A stretch of 64,000 bases of DNA, taken from Aphodovivens avicola (GTDB lineage: Bacteria > Actinomycetota > Coriobacteriia > Coriobacteriales > Eggerthellaceae). Position numbers and translations under genes: made by a program. This document shows, one piece after another, positions 1 through 7,779 of the stretch. The stretch spans positions 1-64,000 of the forward strand of contig DVGW01000013.1 in assembly GCA_018712515.1 (NCBI GenBank). The letters run 5' to 3'. Every line of letters starts with the position of its first letter. Position 1 is the stretch's first letter. The notes beneath the pieces were generated by a model. It was not told where the DNA came from. It saw only the letters and a list, made by a program, of their open reading frames with translations, and ran no database searches.

Positions 1-3000
1 GTCGGGGGCACGCCCTCGGAGCCCTCGGTCGGGTCGGAGACCTTCCAGCCGGAGGCGGTCAGCGCGGTGCCGTCGAAGTCCTTCTCGGCGGAGTCGGCGG
101 TGACGGTGACGTCGCGCTTGTTGATCTTGACGTATGTATCAGTTGTCACTTCGCCGGAGACATCGCCAACCTTTACAGTTGCTTTGACTTTGATCGGATA
201 ATTTCCGGCGTCCTTGTACTTCGGGCTTTCGTTTTGCCAGGTTTTGCCGCCGTCTTCGCTGTACTGAATTTCCGTTACACTAACACCAAGAGCTTCAATT
301 TGCTTCTGGTATTTTTCTGCGAGATTGTCATAAGTTACGTCAGCTTCTACGTTCTCAATCCCGTAGCACTTTCCATCATATGTTTTCTCAACCGGAGTAG
401 CCTCCACCGACGCAAAGATTGCGTCGAGAGTGTACACCTGAACGTTCTTGTTTTCGGTTCCCCAAGGATAGGTTACCGTGTCGCCAGGTTGATACATTGC
501 AGCCTCAACCCAGTTATCAGTACCTGCATCCTTGCCAAACCAACCCACAAATAAGTATCCGGAAGAGTCGACTGGCTTAATAATGGTGACGGTTACAGAC
601 TCGCCCTTTGCATATTTCTCTGTGGACTTGTATTTCTTTGCTCCGCCGCTGCCAGTTCCATTATCTTCGTACCCCTCCAAATATCCACCAGGGAAATCTG
701 CCGTGGGAAGCGTCATATGATAGCCAAAGAGATCCTCTGCTTCATTCCACTGAGCAGTGAAATCGGCATCTTCCTTGAACGTTCTGGGGCTTCCGTCCTT
801 AGCCAGAAGCTCATCGTTGGTCCACTCACCACTCTGGCCCTCCCACTTCCAATGGGAGAACGAATATCCATCCTTGGCCGGGAAGCTGGGAATGTCGCTT
901 TCTTCCAGACTGCTGTTCTTGGGGATCTTCACCTTAACAGACTGGGTGCCATCGACTGCACCGTCACCGGGATTAAAGGTGATGGTAATTGCACGCTGAT
1001 AGTAGATATCAATAGAGGCGGTCCCGTCGGCAGTAATAAAGACCGAGTATTTATTTTTCGTATCGTCTGCAATCCAGCTGTCTGCTTCGTTGGGGTCAAT
1101 ATATCCAAGACCGATCAGCGTCTGAGTCAGCGATTCCGCATCGATAAACGCATTCTTATTCGGAACGCCATCTTCCTGAATGGTTTCAGAGGGATCATCG
1201 CCATAGTCGCCGCTTTCGTCAGCAAAATACAGGTTGATGTTATATGGAACTTCGTCCGCATCGTTTGTATCAATCCATTGGGCAACGAATGTAAAGTAGT
1301 AGACGCCATTTTTATCGCGCTCAGCATATTTGAGAGTATCTTCACCAATAGCGAACGGGAACCCGTTCTTATACACCGTGCCATTCGGGTCGCCCTTGAG
1401 CTTCCACCCCTGGAATACATAGCCTTCCCTCGTGGGCACAGAACCACTATTATCGCTTACTGCAAAGTTTTCTCCTGCAGACCAGCTTCCATCTTTCGTC
1501 TGGGCGCTATAACCTTCACCCTCAAATTTAGCTCCATAGTTATGCTCAAGCGAAGGAACGGTGACACTAATCCGGATATCCTTCGGATCTTCGAAGTCGA
1601 AGCGATCAAAACCACTATCACTTGGCAGCTTAAACGTCCAAACGCCTTCTTGATTCGTAGACTTCTTTAAATCGAATAGGTTCGCAGCGTTTGACACCTC
1701 TTGACCATCAATCACCACGGTCAGTTGAGGAGTTGCAGCTTTATCATATCCATCAGCAACAGTGATGGTTATAGTGGACTCGCGTCCGGTGTCTCTAACT
1801 GCATATTTCTGTATTCCGTCGGCACTCGCGGTCAGCGAGCCGTCACCTGCATCTGAGCTTGTATTGTTATTTGTCCGAAGAGACTCTACTCCAACAAGAA
1901 CATTTGCCCAAACCTCACTGTTCGAGCGATCTTTGAAGTTTGTCTCAATGGCGATATCTCCGCGAACCTTCCCGTTCGGAGCCTCGATCGTAACAGTAAA
2001 GCTGGGATAAGTAGTGCCGTATTCGCTAGTGCGCTCAACGGTAACTGTGTATCCAAGGTCTTCGAGCTGTGTAATCTCTTTCGTATTACGCCCCATGGGG
2101 ATTGCAATTGAATGGGAGACGCCATCGAAAGAGATCACCAGCTTGTTGAAATCTTTTTCTTCTTCAGGCGAATTCCACTCGTTGAACCCTGTGACCTTAA
2201 ACGAGATGGACCGAGCGACATTGTATTGCTTGGTGGTCGTACCGCCCTTATTGGATGTAAAGGAACTTCCATTGAATTCAAATCGAGTATTCGAACTCTT
2301 GGTAAACGCCACGCTGTACGTAGAGATTTCTTGCACAGAAATGGTTATAGTGACCACTTTATCGCCGTTTGCGTCGTTTACGGCATCGATTTGATAAACT
2401 CCGGCAGACTCATCCCGTACCTGAATATTATCGCTTGCCGTAGCATTGCGGATTTCATATCCATGATAGGGAGTAAAGGAAAAGCGAAGGCTTTCACCTT
2501 TGTTTACCGTTTCGGGACCAATCAAGCTGCCAGGAACAGCATCGCCAGAAACCTCTTGGCCGCCAAGCATTACCTTGTAGTCGACCTGATAAGTCGAACC
2601 TTCAGGCTGGAAGAACAGGACAACTTCGGTGGTGCTATCGAGAGCAATGCCTGCGATTTGATCTTCGCCGGTAGAAACATAATAGGTTTCGCCATACTTA
2701 TTGATAGCAATAACCGCTACATTATCAACGCGAGCGTCACGATACTCATAGCCACTCAGTTCATCTAGGTCGGCAACGGCTGACGCCACAACTTCGGAAT
2801 CGATGTTGCCTAAGGGCAGCTGAACTTGCGCGCTGTAAGAGTCGTTATCGGTCTTCTTCACCGTCACTGTAACGGCTTCATTTTGATTGTCCGCCAGTCC
2901 CACTACGCCGCTGCTTGATGCTGTATTTGCAACCTCAGCAGAAGCCTTATCTTCGATCGTGAGCTTTTCGCCGTTGCCGACCGCTAGGTTGCTAGTTCCT

Positions 3001-3707
3001 GCAACGGTTTCATCAGCCTCAACAACCTTCGCCTCGACCTTCACCGTGAGCTTGTCGGTCACCTTGTCGGCGGCGACCTTGTACTCGCCGTTGGCGTCGG
3101 CGGTCGGCTCGGTCTCGACGCCGTCGATGACCGTCTTGACCTTATCAACCTGCCAGCCCTCGGCGGCCTGGGCGGTGAACTTCAGTTCTTCGTTTGCGGG
3201 AACGTCGACCGGGTTGGTGTCGTCGTCAATCTTGTTCCCGTCCTTGGAAAGGGTGATGGAGGCGCTGTCCGCCAGATCCAGCTTGATGGAAGCAAGCTGG
3301 TCCTGCTCGACCGCAGGCGCAGGCGCGGGCTCGGGCTCGGTGCCCAAAACCGTGTTGGCCGCGGGGTCCGCGGCGGGGGTTTCGGTTGCCGGTTCGGTCG
3401 CAGACTCGACGGTCTCGACCACGGGCTCTTCGGTTGCCTGCGTGCTGTCGGCAGGCGCGGGCTCATTCGCCGCTCCCGCCGCCTCATCGGGCACGGTGGT
3501 GTCTGTCGCCTCCGTTCCGGAGGGCTCCACGCCGGTGTCATCCACCGTCGCGGCGATATCCTCGCTCGCCTGCTTGTTGGTCAGCGCGCCGCTTGCGAAT
3601 GCCGGCGTGCCCACCATCTGCGTGGCGAGCAGGATCGTCAGGATGATCGCCGTCGCCTTGACGCCGAAATCCCGCCATCCTCTCAGGACTCTGCTGTTGG
3701 ACTTCAT
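1..3707 (-). CDS. Large secreted surface/adhesin-like protein (partial, C-terminus outside window)
   Basis: Open frame from ATG at 3707 to the window edge, 1235 codons with no stop. Residues 1-32 form a signal peptide (basic start, then a hydrophobic run ending TPAFA). Residues 35-115 are a low-complexity Ala/Thr/Pro/Glu stalk. Small repeated domains follow: Listeria-Bacteroides/InlB B-repeat type units carrying GYVFQGWKL near residue 765 and GYSFSHWE near 950, then a YDGK-type domain near 1110 and another with VTVTADSAEKDFDGT near 1195. Such repeats occur in cell-wall-anchored adhesins of gut Firmicutes and Coriobacteriia, and an LPXTG or similar anchor would be expected past the edge. A purine-rich GGTGGGTGG lies just before the ATG. 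Ligand unknown. Surface location is inferred from the signal peptide and domain style. Confidence 0.8.
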   Translation of the reverse strand, partial: MKSNSRVLRGWRDFGVKATAIILTILLATQMVGTPAFASGALTNKQASEDIAATVDDTGVEPSGTEATDTTVPDEAAGAANEPAPADSTQATEEPVVETVESATEPATETPAADPAANTVLGTEPEPAPAPAVEQDQLASIKLDLADSASITLSKDGNKIDDDTNPVDVPANEELKFTAQAAEGWQVDKVKTVIDGVETEPTADANGEYKVAADKVTDKLTVKVEAKVVEADETVAGTSNLAVGNGEKLTIEDKASAEVANTASSSGVVGLADNQNEAVTVTVKKTDNDSYSAQVQLPLGNIDSEVVASAVADLDELSGYEYRDARVDNVAVIAINKYGETYYVSTGEDQIAGIALDSTTEVVLFFQPEGSTYQVDYKVMLGGQEVSGDAVPGSLIGPETVNKGESLRFSFTPYHGYEIRNATASDNIQVRDESAGVYQIDAVNDANGDKVVTITISVQEISTYSVAFTKSSNTRFEFNGSSFTSNKGGTTTKQYNVARSISFKVTGFNEWNSPEEEKDFNKLVISFDGVSHSIAIPMGRNTKEITQLEDLGYTVTVERTSEYGTTYPSFTVTIEAPNGKVRGDIAIETNFKDRSNSEVWANVLVGVESLRTNNNTSSDAGDGSLTASADGIQKYAVRDTGRESTITITVADGYDKAATPQLTVVIDGQEVSNAANLFDLKKSTNQEGVWTFKLPSDSGFDRFDFEDPKDIRISVTVPSLEHNYGAKFEGEGYSAQTKDGSWSAGENFAVSDNSGSVPTREGYVFQGWKLKGDPNGTVYKNGFPFAIGEDTLKYAERDKNGVYYFTFVAQWIDTNDADEVPYNINLYFADESGDYGDDPSETIQEDGVPNKNAFIDAESLTQTLIGLGYIDPNEADSWIADDTKNKYSVFITADGTASIDIYYQRAITITFNPGDGAVDGTQSVKVKIPKNSSLEESDIPSFPAKDGYSFSHWKWEGQSGEWTNDELLAKDGSPRTFKEDADFTAQWNEAEDLFGYHMTLPTADFPGGYLEGYEDNGTGSGGAKKYKSTEKYAKGESVTVTIIKPVDSSGYLFVGWFGKDAGTDNWVEAAMYQPGDTVTYPWGTENKNVQVYTLDAIFASVEATPVEKTYDGKCYGIENVEADVTYDNLAEKYQKQIEALGVSVTEIQYSEDGGKTWQNESPKYKDAGNYPIKVKATVKVGDVSGEVTTDTYVKINKRDVTVTADSAEKDFDGTALTASGWKVSDPTEGSEGVPP

Positions 3708-3881
3708 AAGACACCACCCACCTTTTCAGCTGCGATCTCTCGCGGTTCCTCCTCGCCGGACCGCGCCGCCCCGTGCGTTCCAACGTGGGAGCCGAACTTC
3801 CATTCCGGCATCCCCGCTCAGGGCTTTCGCTCGTCTTCGATCCGACGTCGAACTACTACCCGTAGGGTAAAAATAATCGCT

Positions 3882-3887
3882 AGTATA
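3882..3887 (-). promoter_or_regulatory. Putative -10 box (TATACT) of the surface-protein gene
   Basis: TATACT on the minus strand in an AT-rich pocket, about 175 nt upstream of the surface-protein ATG. No convincing -35 is seen. If used, it gives an unusually long GC-rich leader that could fold, but no known riboswitch consensus was recognised. Confidence 0.3.
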
Positions 3888-4063
3888 TTTACCACAAATA
3901 CCCACCCCGGCTTTTCAGCCAAGAACGAACTCGGCAGGCAGCGGAACGAATGCATCCCCGACAGGTGCTATTTTTTGACCTCTCGGAATGAGCGCGGCAT
4001 ATCAGGGCATCAATGCGGAAACCGGGCAGCCGCCCCACGGAACGAATGCCGCCGACGCGGAAT

Positions 4064-4094
4064 CGACATTCCCGATAATGGGACTTCGACATCT
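4064..4094. repeat. 23-bp tandem repeat array, left part
   Basis: One full unit (4064-4086, starting CGACATTCCC and containing ATAATGGG) and the first bases of the next (CGACATCT at 4087), cut by the IS at 4095. The array continues in the same orientation and register beyond the IS at 5689-5774. Confidence 0.7.
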
Positions 4095-5688
4095 GGGGAT
4101 GCTGACGTTTTTCCGTACGTCTAGGCTGCATTGACGCCTTCCTCGCGGTATTCGATCGGGCTCTTGCCGCCAAGCGACTTCTTGATTCTTGAGCCGTTGT
4201 ACCATCGGATGTACTCATCGATCTCATCCATGAAATCAGATGTTGTCCACCCTGCCCAGCGCTCCCCGTAGAACATCTCGACCTTCATCCTGCCGAAGAA
4301 CCCCTCGCAAGCCGAATTGTCGGGAGAGCACCCTTTCTTCGACATCGAGCGAACGAGGCCGCTGTCCTCGCATATCCTGACCCATTCAGGCCATCTGTAA
4401 TGGCCGCCGCGATCGGAGTGTATCACGGGTCTCTCGCCGGGCTTCAGCGTCGATACCGCGCTCATGAGCATCGAGTTCGCAAGCTCTGCGCTCGGCGAGG
4501 TGGAAGTCGAGTAGGCGACCACCATGCCATCGTAGCAGTCTATCACGGGAGAGAGGTACACCTTGCCGGCAGGTATCCTGAACTCGGTGATGTCGGTAAG
4601 CCACAGCCGGTTGGGCGCAGCTGCATGGAACCGCCTTTTGACCAAGTTGCTTGGAGCTTGAGACACTTCGCCCGAATAGGAGCTGTAGGTCCTGCGCTTG
4701 GCGCGCTTGGCGACGAAGCCGCCTTCTCTCATGATGCGCGACACGACCTTCTCGGATACGGTTGTCCCGCCGTTCTTCAGCGCGAGCCAGATCCTCCGGT
4801 AGCCGTAGCATCGCCTGCTCGCGATGAAGATGTCCGCTATGGCGGCGCGGATTTCGGCGTACTTGTCTGGGCGCGCCTTGGCGATGAGCGCGTACTGGTA
4901 GCTGCTGCGGGGCATCTGCAACGCGTTGAGCAGGTCTTTCAGCATGTATCTCGGCCTAAGGGCGCCGATCAGGTCCGCCTTCTCCTTGTTGGTCAGGCTC
5001 GCCGGATCGGCGCCCTGTCCTTTTTTCAGGATCTCGACCGTTCCCTCCAAGATGTCCTTCTCAAGCTCCAAGCGCCTGACCTGCTCTTTCAGTTGCGCGA
5101 TCTGCGCCTGCAGCTCCGAGGCGTCGGAAGGAAGGGGCTTTCCTCTGTCCATACCGGATCCTCCTTTGCCGAGCAGGTCCCTGCGCCAAGAATAGACGAG
5201 TTCGCGGCTCACCCCGTGCTTTTTCGCGACTTCGTCGGCGCTGGACCTCCTTGATTCGAGGTCGATCACCGCCGATTTCCTCTGCTCGTACGTGAAGGTC
5301 CTTGCGGCCCTCTTCGGCTTCGACCGACCGGGCTCGAGCTCCCGCACCCAGTTCGAGAGCAGCTCGCTGCTTTTCGGGTATCCCAGCATCCTCATCGTGC
5401 GAGCGAGGCACCTCCCATGCTCGAAGTAGTGCTCGACGGCGATCCTCTTCTCCTCGTCATTGTATCTTGACATGCGATTCGCGAACGCCTTCTCGCCCAG
5501 CTCTTGATACTGCCGGTGCCATATGTAGAGCAGACCACGGCTCGGGTACCCGAGCTCGTTGACGACGGCCGTCGCGCTATGATCGTACTTGATGAAGAGC
5601 TCTATGGCCTTTCTCTTCTCATCCGGCGAATACATGCTCGATTCTCCTTCCCGAGCCTGTCAGGTACGGAATATCGTCAGCATCCCCT
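4095..5688 (-). mobile_element. IS3-family insertion sequence, complete
   Basis: About 1.6 kb with one transposase gene on the minus strand. Imperfect terminal inverted repeats: the left end 4095-4125 begins GGGGATGCTGACG and the right end 5657-5688 finishes CGTCAGCATCCCC; the arms also share a TACGGAA core. The bases tct flank both ends (4092-4094 and 5689-5691), which fits the 3-4 bp target duplication of the family. The left repeat overlaps the transposase stop codon. Both ends and the gene are intact, so it may be active. Confidence 0.8.
4121..5635 (-). CDS. IS3-family transposase, single-frame OrfAB
   Basis: 504 residues. The N-terminal part has two or three short helix-turn-helix modules (LGYPSRGLLYIWHRQY near 28, LGYPKSSELLSNW near 85, HGVSRELVYSW near 140), then a coiled coil near 165-205 where EQVRRLELEKDILEGTVEIL is typical of the OrfA-OrfB junction. 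The C-terminal integrase core carries the DDE triad: D in WLTDITEF, D in HSDRGGHY, and E in ACEGFFGRMK, followed by YNGSRIKKSLGGKSPIEYR. Most IS3 members need a -1 frameshift between orfA and orfB; here both parts lie in one frame. AAGGAG sits 8 nt before the ATG. Confidence 0.93.
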   Translation of the reverse strand: MYSPDEKRKAIELFIKYDHSATAVVNELGYPSRGLLYIWHRQYQELGEKAFANRMSRYNDEEKRIAVEHYFEHGRCLARTMRMLGYPKSSELLSNWVRELEPGRSKPKRAARTFTYEQRKSAVIDLESRRSSADEVAKKHGVSRELVYSWRRDLLGKGGSGMDRGKPLPSDASELQAQIAQLKEQVRRLELEKDILEGTVEILKKGQGADPASLTNKEKADLIGALRPRYMLKDLLNALQMPRSSYQYALIAKARPDKYAEIRAAIADIFIASRRCYGYRRIWLALKNGGTTVSEKVVSRIMREGGFVAKRAKRRTYSSYSGEVSQAPSNLVKRRFHAAAPNRLWLTDITEFRIPAGKVYLSPVIDCYDGMVVAYSTSTSPSAELANSMLMSAVSTLKPGERPVIHSDRGGHYRWPEWVRICEDSGLVRSMSKKGCSPDNSACEGFFGRMKVEMFYGERWAGWTTSDFMDEIDEYIRWYNGSRIKKSLGGKSPIEYREEGVNAA

Positions 5689-5774
5689 CTCCACTAACGG
5701 GATTTCGATATTTCTACTAGTGAAACTCCGACATTTTCACTAATGAAAAATCGACATTTTTACTAATGGGGTGC
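5689..5774. repeat. 23-bp tandem repeat array, right part
   Basis: Three units at an exact 23-bp period start at 5706, 5729 and 5752 (core CGAYATTTYTACTARTGRRR), plus the end of a fourth (CCACTAACGGGATTT) directly beside the IS. Removing the IS and one tct copy rejoins that half unit with the cut unit at 4087, giving a five-unit array. Confidence 0.75.
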
Positions 5775-6124
5775 CCGAGTCCCCTTTAGCCGAATCCCTC
5801 GCCTCTTCTCAGACACGCACCATTCGTGATGATTTGGCACGAAAGAAGCCCTTCGTTGGCAAACTTGCTCGAATAGAGTGCGGAATCGACGCTTGCAACG
5901 TGGTCGCGCGCTATGACGATTGGAGAAATGCCTGCTCAGCGGCTTTTTGCTTTACGGCGGCGTGATTCTCCGCGCCCTCAAAACACTCTAATCGGGAATA
6001 TTTGCCACGGCGGGTGCAGGATGCGGGCAAAACCGAACGAATAGTGCGCGGCGGGGCGTCGGCGAAGAAGGGGCGTGAGCGAGACTACGCGAATAGAGCC
6101 ATTCGGGGATGAGCGCAATGAGCG
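5775..6124. other. Gap between repeat array and ATPase gene
   Basis: 350 bases without a supportable gene. The short open frames here have no family features or ribosome binding site. The GC content and short purine-rich repeats (GCGAATAGAG-like, two or three loose copies) differ from the neighbouring housekeeping DNA. It may be decayed accessory sequence. Confidence 0.4.
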
Positions 6125-7489
6125 CTACAAGCAATGCGCCATGTAAAGCGGCAAACGCACTACATCCGCTTCTTTCATAAGCTGTTTTGGATGCAAGATG
6201 AATCTTGTTCCCACTCGTTTTCCAAACTTGTCCTTGAACTTCTCCAGGGAGACAAAGCGATAGTTCTTCTTCGATTTCACCTCGATGGGAGAAACACGCA
6301 TCCTTCCGGCAGCGTCGTCGTAGCCTCGTGTTATGAGGAAATCGATCTCCATGGTGCTTCTGCGGTCGCAATCGTCACGTCTCGAATAGTAATAAAGCTT
6401 GTGTCCGTTCGCCAGCAGCTGCTGTGCCACAGCATTTTCCGTAAGCATGCCCTCGTTGATCTCGAGTTTGTCCATAAGGATGTCTCTGTAAACCTCGTGG
6501 GGGGTGGTGTCGTTATCCCGGAACATCTGCGCCACGAGAAGCCCCGTATCCGCCATGTAGCATTTGAACGACGACTCGTTCGCACTCGCCGCCAACCCCA
6601 CCGCCGGATCGTCCACGTTGTAGCATACTGCGCTGATGCATGCATCGGATAGCCAGAAGAACGCATCGGCGTATTCGCGACTACGCGCATTTTTGTCCAA
6701 CGATGCTAGAGTGAATTTTTTATCATGCTTCGCCAACTGCCCCGGCAGCGTACTGAACACGCGGCGAATGCGAGTGGCGTCGGTGCCGCCGAATTTCGCA
6801 ATGTCGTTATCGTACAGCGCCAGAATGTCACGTTTAGTTCTGTCCGCTACCTCGAAATCCCTGCTATTCAGATACTCCTGAACCACCTGAGGCATGCCGC
6901 CAACGAGCATATACTCCCGAAAGAGCCGCATCGCTTTTCGATGCAGCACATCGGGCAGCGGCGCCAGCGTCTCGAACGCCTCGCTGATCACAGAGGAAAG
7001 CTGGCTCTCGCCGATCGCGTTGAGAAATTCATCGAAGTCAAGCGGATTCAGCCGAAGCGTACGCTCCTCCGAGGGAATGACGATCCCCTCCACGTTCCGA
7101 CGGATGGAGATAAGGGATCCGGTCTCGATGTAGTCATAGCGGCCATCGGCAACAAGCTGTTTGATGAATCCTCGAGCAGGCGCGAACCGCTGAACCTCAT
7201 CGAAAACGACAACCGATTCGCGACGCGGTAGAGTAATGCCGGTATAAGCCTGCAGATACATGAAGAACACGTCCAGATCCGCGCGATACTGGAGAAACAG
7301 CTCCTTGAGCTCCTCGCTTGCCTCAGAAAAATCGATGATGAGATGATGCGCATACTCCCGCTTGGCGAATTCTTCGACAAGCGTGCTTTTCCCGACGCGA
7401 CGCGCGCCCTCGACAAGAAGAGCCCGGGAGCCTTCTGCCTCGCGTTTCCATTCTTTCATGCAGTCATAGGCTCTTCGTTTGAATAGCAT
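6125..7489 (-). CDS. AAA ATPase with DUF4143 C-terminal domain
   Basis: 454 residues. The N-terminal AAA_14 P-loop domain has Walker A GARRVGKST (28-36), Walker B VVVFDEVQ and a sensor-like ETGSL. The middle and C-terminal DUF4143 region ends in a nuclease-like motif: MEIDFLI, then SPIEVKSKKNY, the E/D...ExK pattern of PD-(D/E)XK folds. The family is widespread, often strain-variable, and of unknown physiological role; linkage to defence or mobile DNA is conjecture. There is no good Shine-Dalgarno before the ATG. Instead the upstream 120 bp carry three 33-bp direct repeats. Flanked by an IS3 element on one side and an IS3 scar on the other, so it is probably accessory DNA. Confidence 0.88.
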   Translation of the reverse strand: MLFKRRAYDCMKEWKREAEGSRALLVEGARRVGKSTLVEEFAKREYAHHLIIDFSEASEELKELFLQYRADLDVFFMYLQAYTGITLPRRESVVVFDEVQRFAPARGFIKQLVADGRYDYIETGSLISIRRNVEGIVIPSEERTLRLNPLDFDEFLNAIGESQLSSVISEAFETLAPLPDVLHRKAMRLFREYMLVGGMPQVVQEYLNSRDFEVADRTKRDILALYDNDIAKFGGTDATRIRRVFSTLPGQLAKHDKKFTLASLDKNARSREYADAFFWLSDACISAVCYNVDDPAVGLAASANESSFKCYMADTGLLVAQMFRDNDTTPHEVYRDILMDKLEINEGMLTENAVAQQLLANGHKLYYYSRRDDCDRRSTMEIDFLITRGYDDAAGRMRVSPIEVKSKKNYRFVSLEKFKDKFGKRVGTRFILHPKQLMKEADVVRLPLYMAHCL

Positions 7490-7521
7490 GAAGTATCACA
7501 CCCCCCGTTTACCAGGTGCTT

Positions 7522-7611
7522 CACGAAATGGAGAATTATTATTACAGTATTTTACACGAAATGGAGAGTTTATTTTTATGCTGTTTTCACGAGATGGAAA
7601 GTTATAGTCAA
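7522..7611. repeat. 33-bp direct repeat array upstream of the DUF4143 ATPase
   Basis: CACGARATGGARA recurs at 7522, 7555 and 7588, exactly 33 bp (about three helical turns) apart, with AT-rich spacers (TTATTATTA, TTTATTTTTA). It lies directly in front of the ATPase start. The reverse-strand core, TTTCCATCTCGTGAAAA, resembles the core of the 23-bp array (TTTCATTAGTGAAAA). Confidence 0.7.
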
Positions 7612-7651
7612 AACGGGGCGAATGCTCAGTTGAAAGGCGGCGCCCGTGGGG

Positions 7652-7779
7652 TGAACTGCGCCCCAAAACTTGGACGCGATAAATCATAACCTCTACGAGG
7701 CCTTCCGAAAGGCCTGGTCCCGGAACTCGACCGGGGTCAGGCCCTTCAGCTTCACTTGGCGGCTGCTCGGGTTCGCGGC
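7652..7779 (-). pseudogene. 3' remnant of a second IS3-family element
   Basis: Minus-strand codons upstream of the stop at 7694-7696 read SRQVKLKGLTPVEFRDQAF, the conserved extreme C-terminus of IS3 OrfB proteins. The outer end, TGAACTGCGCCCCAAAACTT at 7652, matches typical IS3/IS150 termini (TG..CTGC.CCC..AA..TTGG). The rest is missing: the fragment abuts the pilT stop codon, so a deletion or recombination has joined an IS end to the pilus locus. Unrelated to the complete IS at 4095-5688. Confidence 0.7.

Noticed and set aside
234..2768. Several plus-strand open frames (up to 317 residues) and a minus-strand frame at 1127-1447
   Set aside because: They lie opposite or in another frame of the surface-protein gene, have no ribosome sites and no family features.
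3708..3881. Possible c-di-GMP or c-di-AMP riboswitch in the surface-protein leader
   Set aside because: GC-rich and foldable, but none of the conserved positions of these riboswitches could be matched.
5771..6371. Short frames between the repeat array and the ATPase gene
   Set aside because: No ribosome site, no domain and a composition typical of chance frames.
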